A stretch of DNA of 45,316 nucleotides, from positions 929,439-974,754 of the forward strand of contig RDEW01000020.1 in NCBI GenBank assembly GCA_011109175.1. Reading direction: 5' to 3'. The notes beneath the pieces are model-generated. The model was not told the origin of the DNA and searched no databases. It was given only the letters and a program-made list of their open reading frames with translations. Positions 33,409 to 44,109 of the stretch are shown piece by piece. The DNA comes from Dicyema japonicum (taxonomy: Eukaryota > Dicyemida > Rhombozoa > Dicyemidae). A program made the translations under genes and the position numbers. Numbering within the stretch: position 1 is the first letter of the stretch; each line of letters begins with the position of its first letter.

Positions 33409-35693
33409 TTAAAAGTCAAAAAGGTGCCGAGTCAATCTTCTATTGGAAGTAAAAATCGTAGAGTTCGACTTTTCAGGACTTGTGTGTAATAGCTTCCTCG
33501 TAAGCCAACAGTTCTGGTTGTCCAGTAACTCTTGTTGACGGGTACCCGCTGTGTGGATACAATGGTCTCTTGTTTCCAGGATTATTTCGTCAGCATAAGC
33601 GAAGATCAGAGTAACGTCGTTCCTATGGGGAGGCATGTAGCTCATAAAGAGGTCGAAGAGAATTGGTGACAGAATCTCTACGGGACCCCATTCTGCAGAA
33701 ATTAGTTACAGAACATATGGAATGTGAGATTACTCTTCCTCTTCGTCAATTGAGGAAATTTGTAAGTTGTTTGTAATGTTATAGCCATAAATCTTCTTGT
33801 GAGTAATTTCCTCAGAATCCAGTCAAAAGCCTTCTGTATTTCAATGGAACACATAAGGGTCTTTTGATGCCGAAGTTTGCATTGTAGGCCCTCCTTAATG
33901 AATTTCGTCAGGTGAGTAGTTGTGGAGTGAGCCTTCTTAAAACTATGTCGTAAGGATACGTCCGGAAGGTAAAATTTAATCTGGTTGAGAATGAGTTTTT
34001 CCAGAATTTTTGAGGAGGCACACAAAGGATATATTGGTCGTAAGAGGTCGGTGAGTCCTTCGGGCGTCCAGGTTTTAAGATTGGATATATATCGGATAAT
34101 TTCCATAAAGTAGGGATGGAGTTCCTGCTGATGGAGAGGTTGAAAATTCGGGTGAAGGCCGAGATAGTGTAAGGGCCAATCTTCTTCAATACTATAGCAG
34201 AAATACCATCTGGACTGCTTAAGTAGGAAGATTTTTGTTTTTGAATCACCTTACGCATGACATCAATAGAAGATTATCTGTGGTTGCATCGCGTTTTGGT
34301 TTTTTATGTAAGAAATGGAAGGATCCTCAATTTTCTGGTGAGTGACGAAGCTCACGGAAGAGTAAACCTTAATGATTTTGTTTAAAAAATTCTTGTTCTC
34401 TAGGTCTTCACAAGGAGGCGGTCTTACAGAGTAGGTGAAGCCCCGAAGAGTATTCCACATTCTCGTGAGAGAGGACTGTTTTCATCCTGGTTTCCTAAGA
34501 TTGAATCTAGGCTTTTTAAGCAAGTTGTTAGAGTCAAACCCGTACAAGTTGTAGTCTACGAATTATGAAAACAATAGCCAGTTGACGTTTTTGTAGTCTG
34601 GCAGTAATATAGGTTTTCTTTCGATGGACACTCTTCTTTTGAAAGTAATGATAATGGGGGTTATGTCACTGGTAGTGTCGTATTACACTGACCAATTGAT
34701 TAGAGCGGCAATTTTTGGAGAAGCAAGAGTCAGGTCGGATAAAGGACGTCATGTCGTTTGTCCTGTAAGGAATTCTTGTATTGAATATAGGGTTGTCTAA
34801 TACCACAAGATAATTCAGCTTCGATAGTTAGTGGATTCCTCTGGCGTCTTCCGGTTGGTCTTTGAATATATTGGATGCTCACATTCAGGTCTCCACATAA
34901 TAAATAGGTATAGTCGACATTTAGCAGTAAGAAACTGAATCCTTTGAGACAGGAACTGAGAGGAGGTACAGAGATGTTCAATACAGTGAGGTATCCAATG
35001 TTGGTTGAAATTGAAATTATGATGTATTCAACGGGAGGGGGAAAGTGGAGGTGTACTTTTTCCGTGAAAGGGATTTCCTTCTTGATAAGTGTGATGACTC
35101 CACCACCTTGGGCAGAAGGGAGGTCGCGTCGAATAATGTTGTAGCCTGGAAAGACTGGGGTGAGTAAAGAGGAAGACAGTTTTGTTTCTTGAAGTAGACA
35201 AACGTCTGTATCTTGTTTTTTTCAGAAGATCCCTGAGCTCAAGGACCTTCTCTCTTATTTCGATTATGTTTAGTTGTACGTGGACAAGTGCTTGTGGTAG
35301 CCAGGAATTTGNTGAGCTCAAGGACCTTCTCTCTTATTCCGATTATGTTTAGTTGTACGTGGACAAGTGCTTGTGGTAGCCAGGAATTTGGATTTATATC
35401 TCCGGAGAGTATCAGCGTGGCTTCGACCAGGTTGGGTGAGGCAGACGTGGACAAGTGCTTGTGGTAGCCAGGAATTTGGATTTATATCTCCTGAGAGTAT
35501 CAGCGTGGCTTCGACCAGGTTGGATGAGGCAGACCAATAGGGGGTTTATCCAGGAAGGATAATCTTTTTGGATTGGAAGGAATAAAGAGTCTTTTTTGTT
35601 TGTGAAGTAGATTCCACAACTTGCGCCACCAGAAACAGCGAACCACCTGACGCGTGTATTCTTAAGTTTATCAAGCAATAGAGGTTGGCCCAA
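33409..35693 (-). mobile_element. Jockey-like LINE with ORF1, endonuclease and RT remnants
   Basis: Minus-strand order is ORF1 end (35693-35412, GGASCGIYFTNKKDSLFL), endonuclease start (35321-35028), an endonuclease core piece YTYLLCGDLNVSIQ near 34900, an RT start (SSYLSSPDGISAIVLKKIGP near 34200, then TLWKLSDIYPILKPGRPKD), the second RT part (KTLMCSIEIQKAFDWILRKL near 33840) and the catalytic box as FAYADEIILE near 33590. The third residue of YADD is D and the fourth is E, so it is altered. Frameshifts and the duplications near 35312 show a dead copy. It has the same orientation as the other jockey-like copies at 15787 and 23920. Confidence 0.8.
35233..35540. repeat. Stacked local duplications around an N at 35312
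   Basis: tgagctcaaggaccttctct at 35234 recurs at 35313, and gtggacaagtgcttgtggta occurs three times (35280, 35359 and 35447). The arrangement suggests repeated mis-joining of overlapping contigs. Confidence 0.8.
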
Positions 35694-35699
35694 AAAATT

Positions 35700-36089
35700 T
35701 ATTTTGTCTATTTATAAATTTCGATAGTTATATTATTCATTTTACAATAATTTACGCGCACTTTTATTGAGGAGTTACGGGCGAATCAGTCAATTGACCA
35801 TTCTTCAAGACTCCGTACGAAGAAAATTTTTTATGTAAAAGTTGATGTGGATATTCTCGATGCCTGAACCGTGTTATTAATGATTGGATTAAGGTTAATC
35901 ACCCGACAATTGATCAAATTTCCTCTATTATCTATGCTGGGCAAACTGCCTACCAAACTCTTATCACAAAGAAATGAGCCCTCAATATGGAAGGAGGATG
36001 TGACTCGCATTTTGTTTTTATTCAAAAGTTTTTTATGAGCACTCTTTCTACTGACGAGAAGTCTATGGCGTGTCATGTTTTGTCGCTAG
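35700..36089. other. AT-rich spacer, no gene seen
   Basis: No recognisable coding or structural signal. It lies between a minus-strand LINE and a plus-strand LINE. Confidence 0.4.
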
Positions 36090-37460
36090 TTGGATACAGG
36101 AAGAAACAATCTGGAGAAAGGGCCAGAATTTATGTCTCTTATCCAAGATGAGATTAAAGTCATGCAGAATCAAATGTCGACATTTGAATCGAGGGGGAAA
36201 TTTCGTATGGATAACCAAATGTTCGAATTGAATAGAAGTTCCTTTTACAGGAATTTGACAAAATAATATTAATACCTCAATTTATGATAAAAAATGCGCA
36301 GATTTTTGAGAAGAATTATGGAAAAGAAGTCTTAATTCGGAAAAAAATGACTGGTGTTGAAAATGTGTCTGTCGAATTCTTGAAAAATGTGTTTGAGCAA
36401 NTGGATACAGGAAGAAACAATCTGGAGAAAGGGCCAGAATTTATGTCTCTTATCCAAGATGAGATTAAAGTCATGCAGAATCAAATGTCGACATTTGGGA
36501 AATTTCGTATGGATAACCAAATGTTCGAATTGAATAGAAGTTCCTTTTACAGGAATTTGACAAAATAATATTAATACCTCAATTTATGATAAAAAATGCG
36601 CAGATTTTTGAGAAGAATTATGGAAAAGAAGTCTTAATTCGGAAAAAAATGACTGGTGTCGAAAATGTGTCTGTCGAATTCTTGAAAAATGTGTTTGAGC
36701 AAACGATTCAATATTTGCCGAATTGGAGGCCCCAGGTTGTGATGGAGAAGATGTTATATGGATTTTTCATGATTTGAAACTCAGTAGCACTGTTTGCTGT
36801 ACAATTGCCGCAATTCTTCAAGTCGAAATTTCGGAAAACACACATTTGAAAACACACCAAATAAGATTGAAGAGTCTTCATTCCGTTATTTCGGAAAACA
36901 GATCAAATAAGATTGAAGAGTCTTCATTCCGTTATTTATAAGATTTTGTAGGAGGATTATGTGAATATAGATCATTCCTCTTATTGACTTCTAAAAGGGA
37001 ATAACTCCCCAAGGTCGGAAGCCATATTCTGCCTGATTCGAGATAGGAATCTGTTCTTTGGAGAACAAAATGCAACGTGGACCCATTGTAAAAAATGGAA
37101 GAAGACCGTGGATCATTATGCCACAAGGTGTGAGAAGATGCTGTATGGTGATTGTGTAAGAAGAAATAACAAAGTCGTGAGGTGTCTACATTTCCACTTT
37201 TGCTGAGAGTTTGGCCTTAAAAACGAGAAGAAACTGAAGAGTCATTCAGTGCAATCCATTGTAATGAATGACTCAGTTGAAACCAGAGTTGACACCTTTA
37301 TCAAAACTGACATAATTATCAACAAGCCAGACCTGTTCGTTTTTTATAAAAGGAGAAACAAAATTGATGTGGTCGAAGTGGGAATAACATCTTCCCAAAA
37401 ATATGTCGATATAATTAAATTTATTCAATGTTTCAGTTATTACCATACTAATTGAAAAAA
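36090..37460 (+). mobile_element. R2/R4-type LINE, internally deleted: pre-RT segment joined to endonuclease
   Basis: The 5' part reads MTGVENVSVEFLKNVFEQTI near 36660, the start of the RT region also found at 40600. The RT core is absent. At 37040-37200 comes the zinc-binding segment (FFGEQNATWTHCKKWKKTV, then DHYATRCEKMLYGDCVRRNN, then VVRCLHFHFC), then SHSVQSIVMNDSVETRVDTF and the endonuclease core NKPDLFVFYKRRNKIDVVEV with GITSSQ near 37390. The P-D then E-V-G residues fit PD-(D/E)XK. This layout is typical of non-LTR elements with a restriction-like endonuclease. The element carries a large duplication around an N at 36401 and is non-functional. Confidence 0.8.
36091..36705. repeat. About 310-nt local duplication around an N at 36401
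   Basis: tggatacaggaagaaacaat at about 36091 recurs at 36402. The first copy has nine extra bases near 36186 (aatcgaggg). Confidence 0.85.
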
Positions 37461-37689
37461 TGTCAAGAATAATAAAAAATTCTTATTGTTAGTCAATGTT
37501 TGATAAAATTATTAATTTGATAAAATTTTTTTTGATTTTTCCAAGTCCACTTGGTTAACGCGCACTGCTCGGTAAACCATAGCGCCTGTGACATGATATA
37601 ATCATTCGATGCGTTGACTGCTAAAACTGGTTGTAGATTATTATTATTATTTAAGCCAAAGAAACACCGTCTTAACCAATAACTAATAT

Positions 37690-38060
37690 TCAGGTGATCC
37701 CGGCATCTCTCAATAATCGGGCCATTTTTTCTCGATGCTCCGACTGTGATCCCACGCATTTTCTATANTTTATAAGGAATGTGACTGATTCGAATACAAT
37801 GTTTCATATATTTATTCAGATTGAGCTGGCATTGTTCTTTGTTATCTTCGTATTCTGGGTTCTTCAGACGCCTCAACATCTTCCACATGTTGGAAATTGA
37901 GGTCTGGTTATTCATGGCAGCAGAGATTCGCCTGAGTTTCTTCCTTTGGGTGTTGTTTGTGCTTTTCGTGATAAGAATGTTTAGTGACCTGATTCGATTA
38001 ATAACCTCTCGTGAACGATGTATCATTTTCTTAAGGTTGTTTCTTTCCATAATTATTTTC
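37690..38060 (-). mobile_element. Jockey-like LINE fragment (inter-domain region)
   Basis: The minus strand reads MIHRSREVINRIRSLNILIT, then RRISAAMNNQTSISNMWKML and RRLKNPEYED, the stretch between endonuclease and RT in jockey-type LINEs (SSIKDVW-type motif). Further on the minus strand, across an N at 37768, follows MRGITVGASRKNGPIIERC. Only this part remains. It lies immediately upstream of the DRAM-like gene. Confidence 0.6.
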
Positions 38061-38125
38061 CTTGTTTTTGAGTCGTGGATATTAACTGAAATAAAATCAA
38101 AAATGTTTTAAAATTATTTTATTAA

Positions 38126-38400
38126 AAATTAATTATAAATAAAAAATAATTTCAAATTTCAAATATAAAAAAATACAAATGAAGCAATTTTTACACGTTT
38201 TCCTCATAGTTTATCTAATTTGGGGATTTATTGCTATTGGTGGTTCACTGGGGATTTGGTTAAAATTAATTATAAATAAAAAATAATTTCAAATTTCAAA
38301 TATAAAAAAATACAAATGAAGCAATTTTTACACGTTTTCCTCATAGTTTATCTAATTTGGGGATTTATTGCTATTGGTGGTTCACTGGGGATTTGGTTTG
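38126..38400. repeat. Tandem duplication, period 137, over the DRAM-like gene start
   Basis: The flank and first codons (atgaagcaatttttacacgt) occur at 38179 and 38316. Only the second copy reads into the full gene. Confidence 0.85.
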
Positions 38401-39102
38401 CCTACGATGGTTTCAAAAATAATTCTGCTCCCATTCCATACATTTCCGAAGTTGGGAACTTGAAGCCTCAGAGTTCCTTCTTTTCTCTATTTTTCACAGT
38501 CTCCTTCATTCATAGTTTGTCTTAATATACATTTTAGGTCTAATCATTGTTTTAATATTGTTATATGATAACCACAAGAAACTAAAATCATCAAACAGGT
38601 CCCTAATACCCAACAACTTGGCCTTTATTTCTTCTTTGATTTCTATTCCTTCCTTCATAATTTGTGTTAACTTTCAAGTATATTACACAGTAATGCAGTA
38701 GTATTCTCCTCTGAGGACTGTCCATTTGACCTCTGCCCTTGTGGGATTTGTCAATGAGATATCTGCTATTGTCCTCATATGTGTTGTCACCCACATGCTA
38801 TTCCCCAGATTTAAGACACTCCCCTTGGTCATCTCCCGTTGGGTAATCTGTGCATGCAACATTATATCCTTCCTTATTTGTAAACATTTGGTTTATGTTA
38901 GACCTAATTTTCCTGATTCTCAGTGAGGGCAATAGAACAAGTGATAACTACAATGTAAGAGTAAATGTTATGTTAGTTGCTTCTGAGTATCAGTGCTTTC
39001 TTTGAGTGGTTGATATTCTTCACAACATTTGCATTTATTGGATCCTTCTATTTTGAATTTAAGAGAGTTTGTTTGACTTGGTCTCTATCTAATATCGAAT
39101 AA
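38316..39102 (+). CDS. DRAM/Frag1-type multi-pass membrane protein, four tiny introns
   Basis: Exons 38316-38514, 38538-38677, 38702-38922, 38942-38971 and 38994-39102 give 699 nt, 232 aa plus stop, close to human DRAM1 (238 aa). Introns are 23, 24, 19 and 22 nt, GT-AG. Features in order: a first membrane segment (FLIVYLIWGFIAIGGSLGIW), the family signature PYISEVGNLKPQSSFF (PYISDTG-P-ES in DRAM proteins), LIIVLILLY, SIPSFIICVNFQ (ANFQ in the family), two more hydrophobic segments and a last one after AFFEWLIFFTTFAF (ICEW in DRAM). DRAM proteins sit in lysosomal or other endomembranes and are linked to autophagy. The 19-nt intron and 30-nt exon are the least secure parts, but they restore frame and family spacing. 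Confidence 0.9.
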
Positions 39103-39729
39103 TTTCTGTTTATTTTAACTTTGCATAATCAATACTAACTTCAAGGGTATACATTAAGCCAAAAATCATATCTGGTCACCCCGACCTCTCTAAGTAGTGA
39201 CCTCAATTTCATAGTGTTTCTCTCAGGAACTGACACACAAGACCCACCTTTTGGAATGCTAATATATCTCCATAATTAATACAATATATGGTAATTCAGT
39301 TTGAGTGTTATGCACTTTGTGTGAGTGGTAATACTAGGAGCTTAATTATCCTCAAGTTGATCTTGATTCGTAATATTTTCAATAACAGCTGTTTGAAATA
39401 ATTTAATCGGATAATCTACCACATAATATGAGTTCATTAAGTTGTCAATTTAATATTCAACTTACTAAAAGAAGGGGTTCTTTTTGAGTGACATTATTAT
39501 TTTGCAAAACAAGTTATCTCCTCGTCGCTTCTTCAGTACTGTGGATAATCTTCCATGTTAGATTTTTCCACACTCTCCTTGAGAAGGCTATTTTTTGAAG
39601 GACATTTAGGTTGTCTGCATTTTCGATATTCTTTACAATCTCAAGTTAATTGCAATAGGGAGAGAGTAATGAGAACATCACGGTATCCACGACTGCTTTG
39701 TAAGTAATATCTAGTTGGATCAAGGGCGG
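39103..39729. other. Downstream spacer; small minus-strand frame of unknown meaning
   Basis: A minus-strand frame near 39270-39150 reads ISIPKGGSCVSVPERNTM, then KLRSLLREVGVTRYDFWL before a stop. It has no recognised family and may be chance or a decayed exon. Confidence 0.35.
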
Positions 39730-40075
39730 AGGCTATATTGCTTGTCCGTCTTGGATTGCCCACTTTCCAATTACAGGTGAAGAGGCCCACCGAGGTGTTT
39801 CAACTGCCAACGCTATGGAGACATATCCTCCTTCTGTAAAGAGAAGACAAGATGTTCCGTTGCGCAGGGGAACAGGACTTGACTGCTCGTGGAGAGACTC
39901 CTGAGAACACAATGAATTGCATAAATTGAGGCTCGTACTCACATTGTGCCAGATATGGAGGATGTCCAGGCTCCAAAAAATCTGATCAGAGGAAAGCAAC
40001 GAAAAAATATGGACAGGCGATAATAGGTGACCTTGTTAATTTACGACCCTGGAGGAAAGTATATTGAATAATATG
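39730..40075 (+). mobile_element. Retrotransposon ORF1 zinc-knuckle remnant
   Basis: One frame reads RCFNCQRYGDISSFCKEK (a CCHC knuckle with D in place of H), and after a frameshift MFRCAGEQDLTARGE and a later third cysteine-rich piece (SHCARYGGCPGSKKS). This is the pattern of jockey-type ORF1 nucleocapsid knuckles (CQRYGH, C-RCAGEH, CPSYKK). Broken by at least two frameshifts. Confidence 0.65.
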
Positions 40076-40089
40076 TTTCTTTATTTTTG

Positions 40090-40315
40090 AAGCAAATCAC
40101 TGACCCTTCTGAACTGTATCGGATCGCCTCTCGCAAGTATGAAGATTGATATTTGAGAAAAGATCTGGCTTATTGCACGCATTTCCTTAAAAATCGTCAC
40201 CCTTCTGAACTGTATCGGATCGCCTCTCTCAAGTATGAAGATTGATATTTGAGAAAGAATCTGGCTTATTGCACGCATTTCCTTAAAAATCGTCATTGGA
40301 AATAGGTTTTAATTC
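40090..40315 (-). repeat. Tandem duplication (period about 96) of a dispersed transposon segment
   Basis: Minus-strand text FKEMRAISQILSQISIFILE and RGDPIQFRRV occurs twice. A related reading lies at 17350-17260 (ISKEMLSISQLHSLILFLI), so it belongs to a dispersed family. Confidence 0.65.
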
Positions 40316-40589
40316 TGAGAGCGAAATGAGCTTCCATTTTTGAAACTTTAGTTGCCATAGATGCCATTTTAGCTGGCACTTTTAGAAATTTTAGTTGCCA
40401 TAAATAATTGCCTTAGTTATGACGTTTTCAACATGGGGAGAGAATGGCATGTGCATGTCAAAAAGTCACCCCAAAGATCCTTTGAATAGTTTTCCATCAA
40501 TTACAGTAGGTTTTTTAATTTAACGAAAAAAATTTCCGTTTTTGGGAAGAAATATGGAAAAGGAGGAATCTAAATTCGGAAAGTTTTAA

Positions 40590-41640
40590 TATCGGAAAAC
40601 AAATGACTGGTGTTGAAAATGTGTCTGTTGAATTCTCGAAAAATGTGTTTGAACAAACAATTTGATATTTGCTGAATTGGAAGGCCCCAGGTTGTGATGG
40701 GATCTACAATTTCTTCCTAAAGAAATTTACCTCGCTGCATGAATTTATCTATACCGAAATGCTTAGGATTGTAAACGGAGAGTACGTCCCTGGAAACTGA
40801 TTTTTACTGGAATTACGTACTTGATCCCAAAATTCGAAGCGGCATAATCATCAAGGACCTACGCCCTATTACATGCATGTCGTCACTCTATAAACTTATG
40901 ACAAAGTGTCTCAATGCCAAGCTAGCGGATTATGTGGAAGCGTTTGGCCTTCTTTCTGAAAACTAGATGGGAACAAGGAAGAGATGTCAGGGTGCTAAAC
41001 AAGGACCTACGCCCTATTACATGCATGTCATCACTCTATAAACTTATGACAAAGTGCATCAATGCTAAGCTAGCGGATTATGTGGAAGCGTTTGGCCTTC
41101 TTTCTGAAAACTAGATGGGAACAAGGAAGAGATGTCAGGGTGCTAAAGAACAGGCACTAGTCAATAAAAATAAATCAATAAATCACTGAGTGGAGGTGGA
41201 TTATATGCTGCATGGATTGATGTCAAAAAAGCATTTGACTCGGTTGATCACACCTTTTTAAAGGAAGTCCTTGAAAAATCCGGAATCCGCGAATGGTATA
41301 TTAAAGTTGTGAGATTACTGATTATGCATTGGAGAGTAAACAATGCCGTGTGGCTGGAAAGGAATCTAGAAATGTCCGCTACAAATGTCTTGGGAATACC
41401 ATCTTCACAAAATCTACAGCAGGTAGAATGCGAAAAACTGAGGAAGTATGACCTTCTTTCCAAAGAGCTGGAGTTGATACACTACCCAGAAGTCAAGATT
41501 ATCCCGATTGTATTCACTTGGGATGGTCTAGTGACTTCACATTCGTGGAAGTATGCCAGATCTTTGAATATGAGCGTATGTTCAAACGGTGGTAATCAAG
41601 AAGACTTTGGAGAGCATGATTGCATCATATAGGAACCAAG
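40590..41640 (+). mobile_element. R2/R4-type LINE: RT pieces joined to post-endonuclease tail
   Basis: The plus strand reads MTGVENVSVEFSKNVFEQTI, then NWKAPGCDGIYNFFLKKFTS (first RT block), LRPITCMSSLYKLMTKCINA, a GTRKRCQGAKEQAL segment, and AAWIDVKKAFDSVDHTFLKE (the catalytic-aspartate block) near 41210-41260. It then jumps directly to the tail after the endonuclease (VECEKLRKYDLLSKELELIH, then VKIIPIVFTWDGLVTSHSWK), so the YADD box, zinc motif and endonuclease core are deleted. A duplication of about 149 bp occurs at 40852 and 41001. Together with 36090-37460 it shows nearly the whole family architecture. Confidence 0.82.
40852..41146. repeat. Tandem duplication, period about 149, in LINE RT
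   Basis: aaggacctacgccctattac at about 40853 recurs at about 41001 with few differences. Confidence 0.8.
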
Positions 41641-41749
41641 TCTACATTTCGCGGCGTTATGATAAACTTAATGAAAGGTAAATGATATTTACTCTCGGTC
41701 TGATTATGAAGGAATTTAAGAGAAAAGTGTGAGTGAAGTGATAACAATA

Positions 41750-42057
41750 TACGTTGAGGAAAAGGACTGTGATAATTGGGTTGCTTCCATAGATGCTCGA
41801 AGAGGAGTTTCACAAGTTGTTGGTAGGTATTTTGCATTTATCAATTTCAGGCAGAGAATGAAAAAGTAATAAATGATTGAAAGAATTTTTGACTCCAAAT
41901 TCNTACGTTGAGGAAAAGGACTGTGATAATTGGGTTGCTTCCATAGATGCTCGAAGAGGAGTTTCACAAGTTGTTGGTAGGTATTTTGCATTTATCAATT
42001 TCAGGCAGAAAATGAAAAAGTAATAAATGATTGAAAAAATTTTTGACTCCAAATTCA
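41750..42057. repeat. Local duplication around an N at 41904
   Basis: tacgttgaggaaaaggactg at 41751 recurs at 41905 with minor differences. Confidence 0.85.
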
Positions 42058-42225
42058 TGTGGTCAGTTGAAGGGTTATCAGATAGTCGGTTATTTTTAGG
42101 GTTTTTGAATCACTTATAATGTTTAGAATTTGTTTATTGATATACAATAACACTATGCAGGTAAATCTTAATTCAACGTTGTTCAAATACACTCGACTTT
42201 CATAAATTGGCCATTTTTGGTTCCT

Positions 42226-42520
42226 TTAATATTGTGGCCAATTTGAAAAAAAAAAATCAATAATTTTGAAGAACAATGAACAAATAATTTCCTTAAATGA
42301 ACAAAAAATTAAAATAGAATGTAATTCCTCGTTGTTTTTTATTTCCTTCAATAATACTTGCTTTGTACTTTCNAATATAGTGGCCAATTTGAAAAAATAA
42401 AATCAATAATTTTGAAAAACAATAAACAAATAATTTCCTTAAATGAACAAAAAATTAAAATAGAATGTAATTCCTCGTTGTTTTTTTATTTCCTTCAATA
42501 ATACTTGCTTTGTACTTTCT
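42226..42520. repeat. Local duplication around an N at 42373
   Basis: aatatngtggccaatttgaa type text at 42227 recurs at 42374 with small length differences in A and T runs. Confidence 0.8.
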
Positions 42521-42705
42521 TATTGAAGAAATTAAAGAAACTTCATGTTCATTCTCAACATTGGCTAATAATTCCCTTTCCATTTTGTCTGTATGCCTTG
42601 TTTTTTCAGATTCTTGTTCACTATTTTCTGAATTTTCTACAGAATTTTGATTGTCAATAAATGTATCATTTTCTGTGTATTCAATATTTAATAAATCCTC
42701 AACTT

Positions 42706-43160
42706 TCAGAGGATCGAAAATGTCTGTTCTTCTGATTGTTGATCATTAATATCAATTTCAAGAATTTCGTTATTGGAGTTATTAAAAACTTTGAAACAAT
42801 TCCTGATCGTCTCTTCGGATACGTCTTTCCAAACCATTTTTGTAAAGAAGACCGTATCCTTAAAATTCATTTTCTTGTAGAAATATTTTGAGTTTCCAAT
42901 AATTCCGTCAAATAGATTAACTTGCGTCTGGTAAAATTGTTCTTGAAAGATATTGATGCCAATATCCATGAGTTAAAGCAACCACGTACTATTTTTTGAA
43001 AGAAACAATATTTTTATATGCTCCAAATTCGGCGGGATACAATGCGCAGGGCAGTTGTCAATCAATAGTAAAATTCGTTTTTTTGTAATTCTTGGGCTGA
43101 ATATCAAAATTAACCAATTATTCCATAAATATGGATCCAGTCATCCAAGTTCTTTGTTAA
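42706..43160 (-). mobile_element. Pogo/Tigger transposase remnant
   Basis: The minus strand reads LLLIDNCPAHCIPPNLEHIK near 43060, a DDE catalytic block of pogo/Tigger transposases (IDN-PAH), then ILFLSKNSTW, LMDIGINIFQEQFYQTQVNL, FTKMVWKDVSEETIRNCFKV and an acidic tail. This is the usual order: catalytic D, the QPMDQG-like position, the helix and an acidic C-terminus. Upstream transposase text continues weakly to 43390 through a duplication. Ends were not resolved. Confidence 0.75.
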
Positions 43161-43386
43161 GTATAGTAGGAGACGGAGCATCTATATCATAATTTCTAAA
43201 TTATCGATGCATTTTTGGTCTTGAAATCATCGCTTGTTTCAACTTAAGCGTTCCGCTCATGGATCCAGTCATCCAAGTTCTTTGTTAAGTATAGTAGGAG
43301 ACGGAGCATCTATATCATAATTTCTAAATTATCGATGCATTTTTGGTCTTGAAATCATCGCTTGTTTCAACTTAAGCGTTCCGCTC
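43131..43386. repeat. Tandem duplication, period 128
   Basis: atggatccagtcatccaagt at 43131 recurs at 43259; copies appear identical. Confidence 0.85.
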
Positions 43387-43492
43387 ATGTTTGAACATAG
43401 CATAATTGAGACACGGTCTTCAAAATTTTAGTAGCCTTGAAATCGGTTTCTGCAGATGCTTTTCTATGGAATGAGCTCATATCATGTAGCGC

Positions 43493-43656
43493 GCACTGTG
43501 AGCAACCATGCACAACGCGCAACGAATAATGTGTCAATCAATGTCATCATGTCAAAATCATGTCAAACGATATCCATGTAGCGCGCACTGTGAGCAACCA
43601 TGCACAACGCGCAACGAATAATGTGTCAATCAATGTCATCATGTCAAAATCATGTC
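43493..43656. repeat. Tandem duplication, period 82
   Basis: catgtagcgcgcactgtgag at 43493 recurs at 43575; copies are nearly identical. The unit is richer in CG than its surroundings. Confidence 0.8.
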
Positions 43657-43659
43657 AAA

Positions 43660-44109
43660 CAATATCACGAGTAATTACTGAAATAAGATAATCTAGAGAT
43701 AATTTATTACTTCAAAATTAATTACATTTTTTTGACCATGTGCATTGGAATAATTTTTTTCACCAGTTTATAAACAAACCTAAAAATATTTTTTACATTC
43801 TAACCTCTACACGATTGTTTGATAATAAACTTAAAACTTCTACATTCTCACTGAATGGACTCTCAAATTTATTCAGCCTTAGAAAAGGATTAGTTTCATA
43901 ATCTTTTAAAACTCTAACCTACATTTAATTATTTAATGTCGCGCTCCATGCAGGTTACACCAATTTTAAGTGTTACACTTTGACCTTGGATTTTTTGGAT
44001 ATTGACATCTAAAATCAATTAACCACAATTAATTCACTATTTATTCATAAATCGAATTATCCGTGTTAGAAAAAAAGTATAATCAGGACTAGCCAAGAGT
44101 ACAATGATA
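43660..44109. other. AT-rich spacer, no gene seen
   Basis: No coding resemblance or structure was seen in this stretch. Confidence 0.4.

Larger units (their letters stand above)
41641..42705. other. Mostly non-coding; two local duplications and one possible short exon
   Basis: A plus-strand frame at about 41740-41868 reads TIYVEEKDCDNWVASIDARR, then GVSQVVGRYFAFINFRQRM, without family assignment. It is duplicated after an N at 41904. Another duplication (42226-42372 and 42374-42520) surrounds an N at 42373. The segment near 42190 (ctcgactttcataaattggc) may be one end of the Tigger-type element that follows. Confidence 0.4.

Noticed and set aside
39733-39999. 88-aa minus-strand frame
   Set aside because: The plus strand holds CCHC knuckles of a retrotransposon ORF1; the minus frame shows no family.
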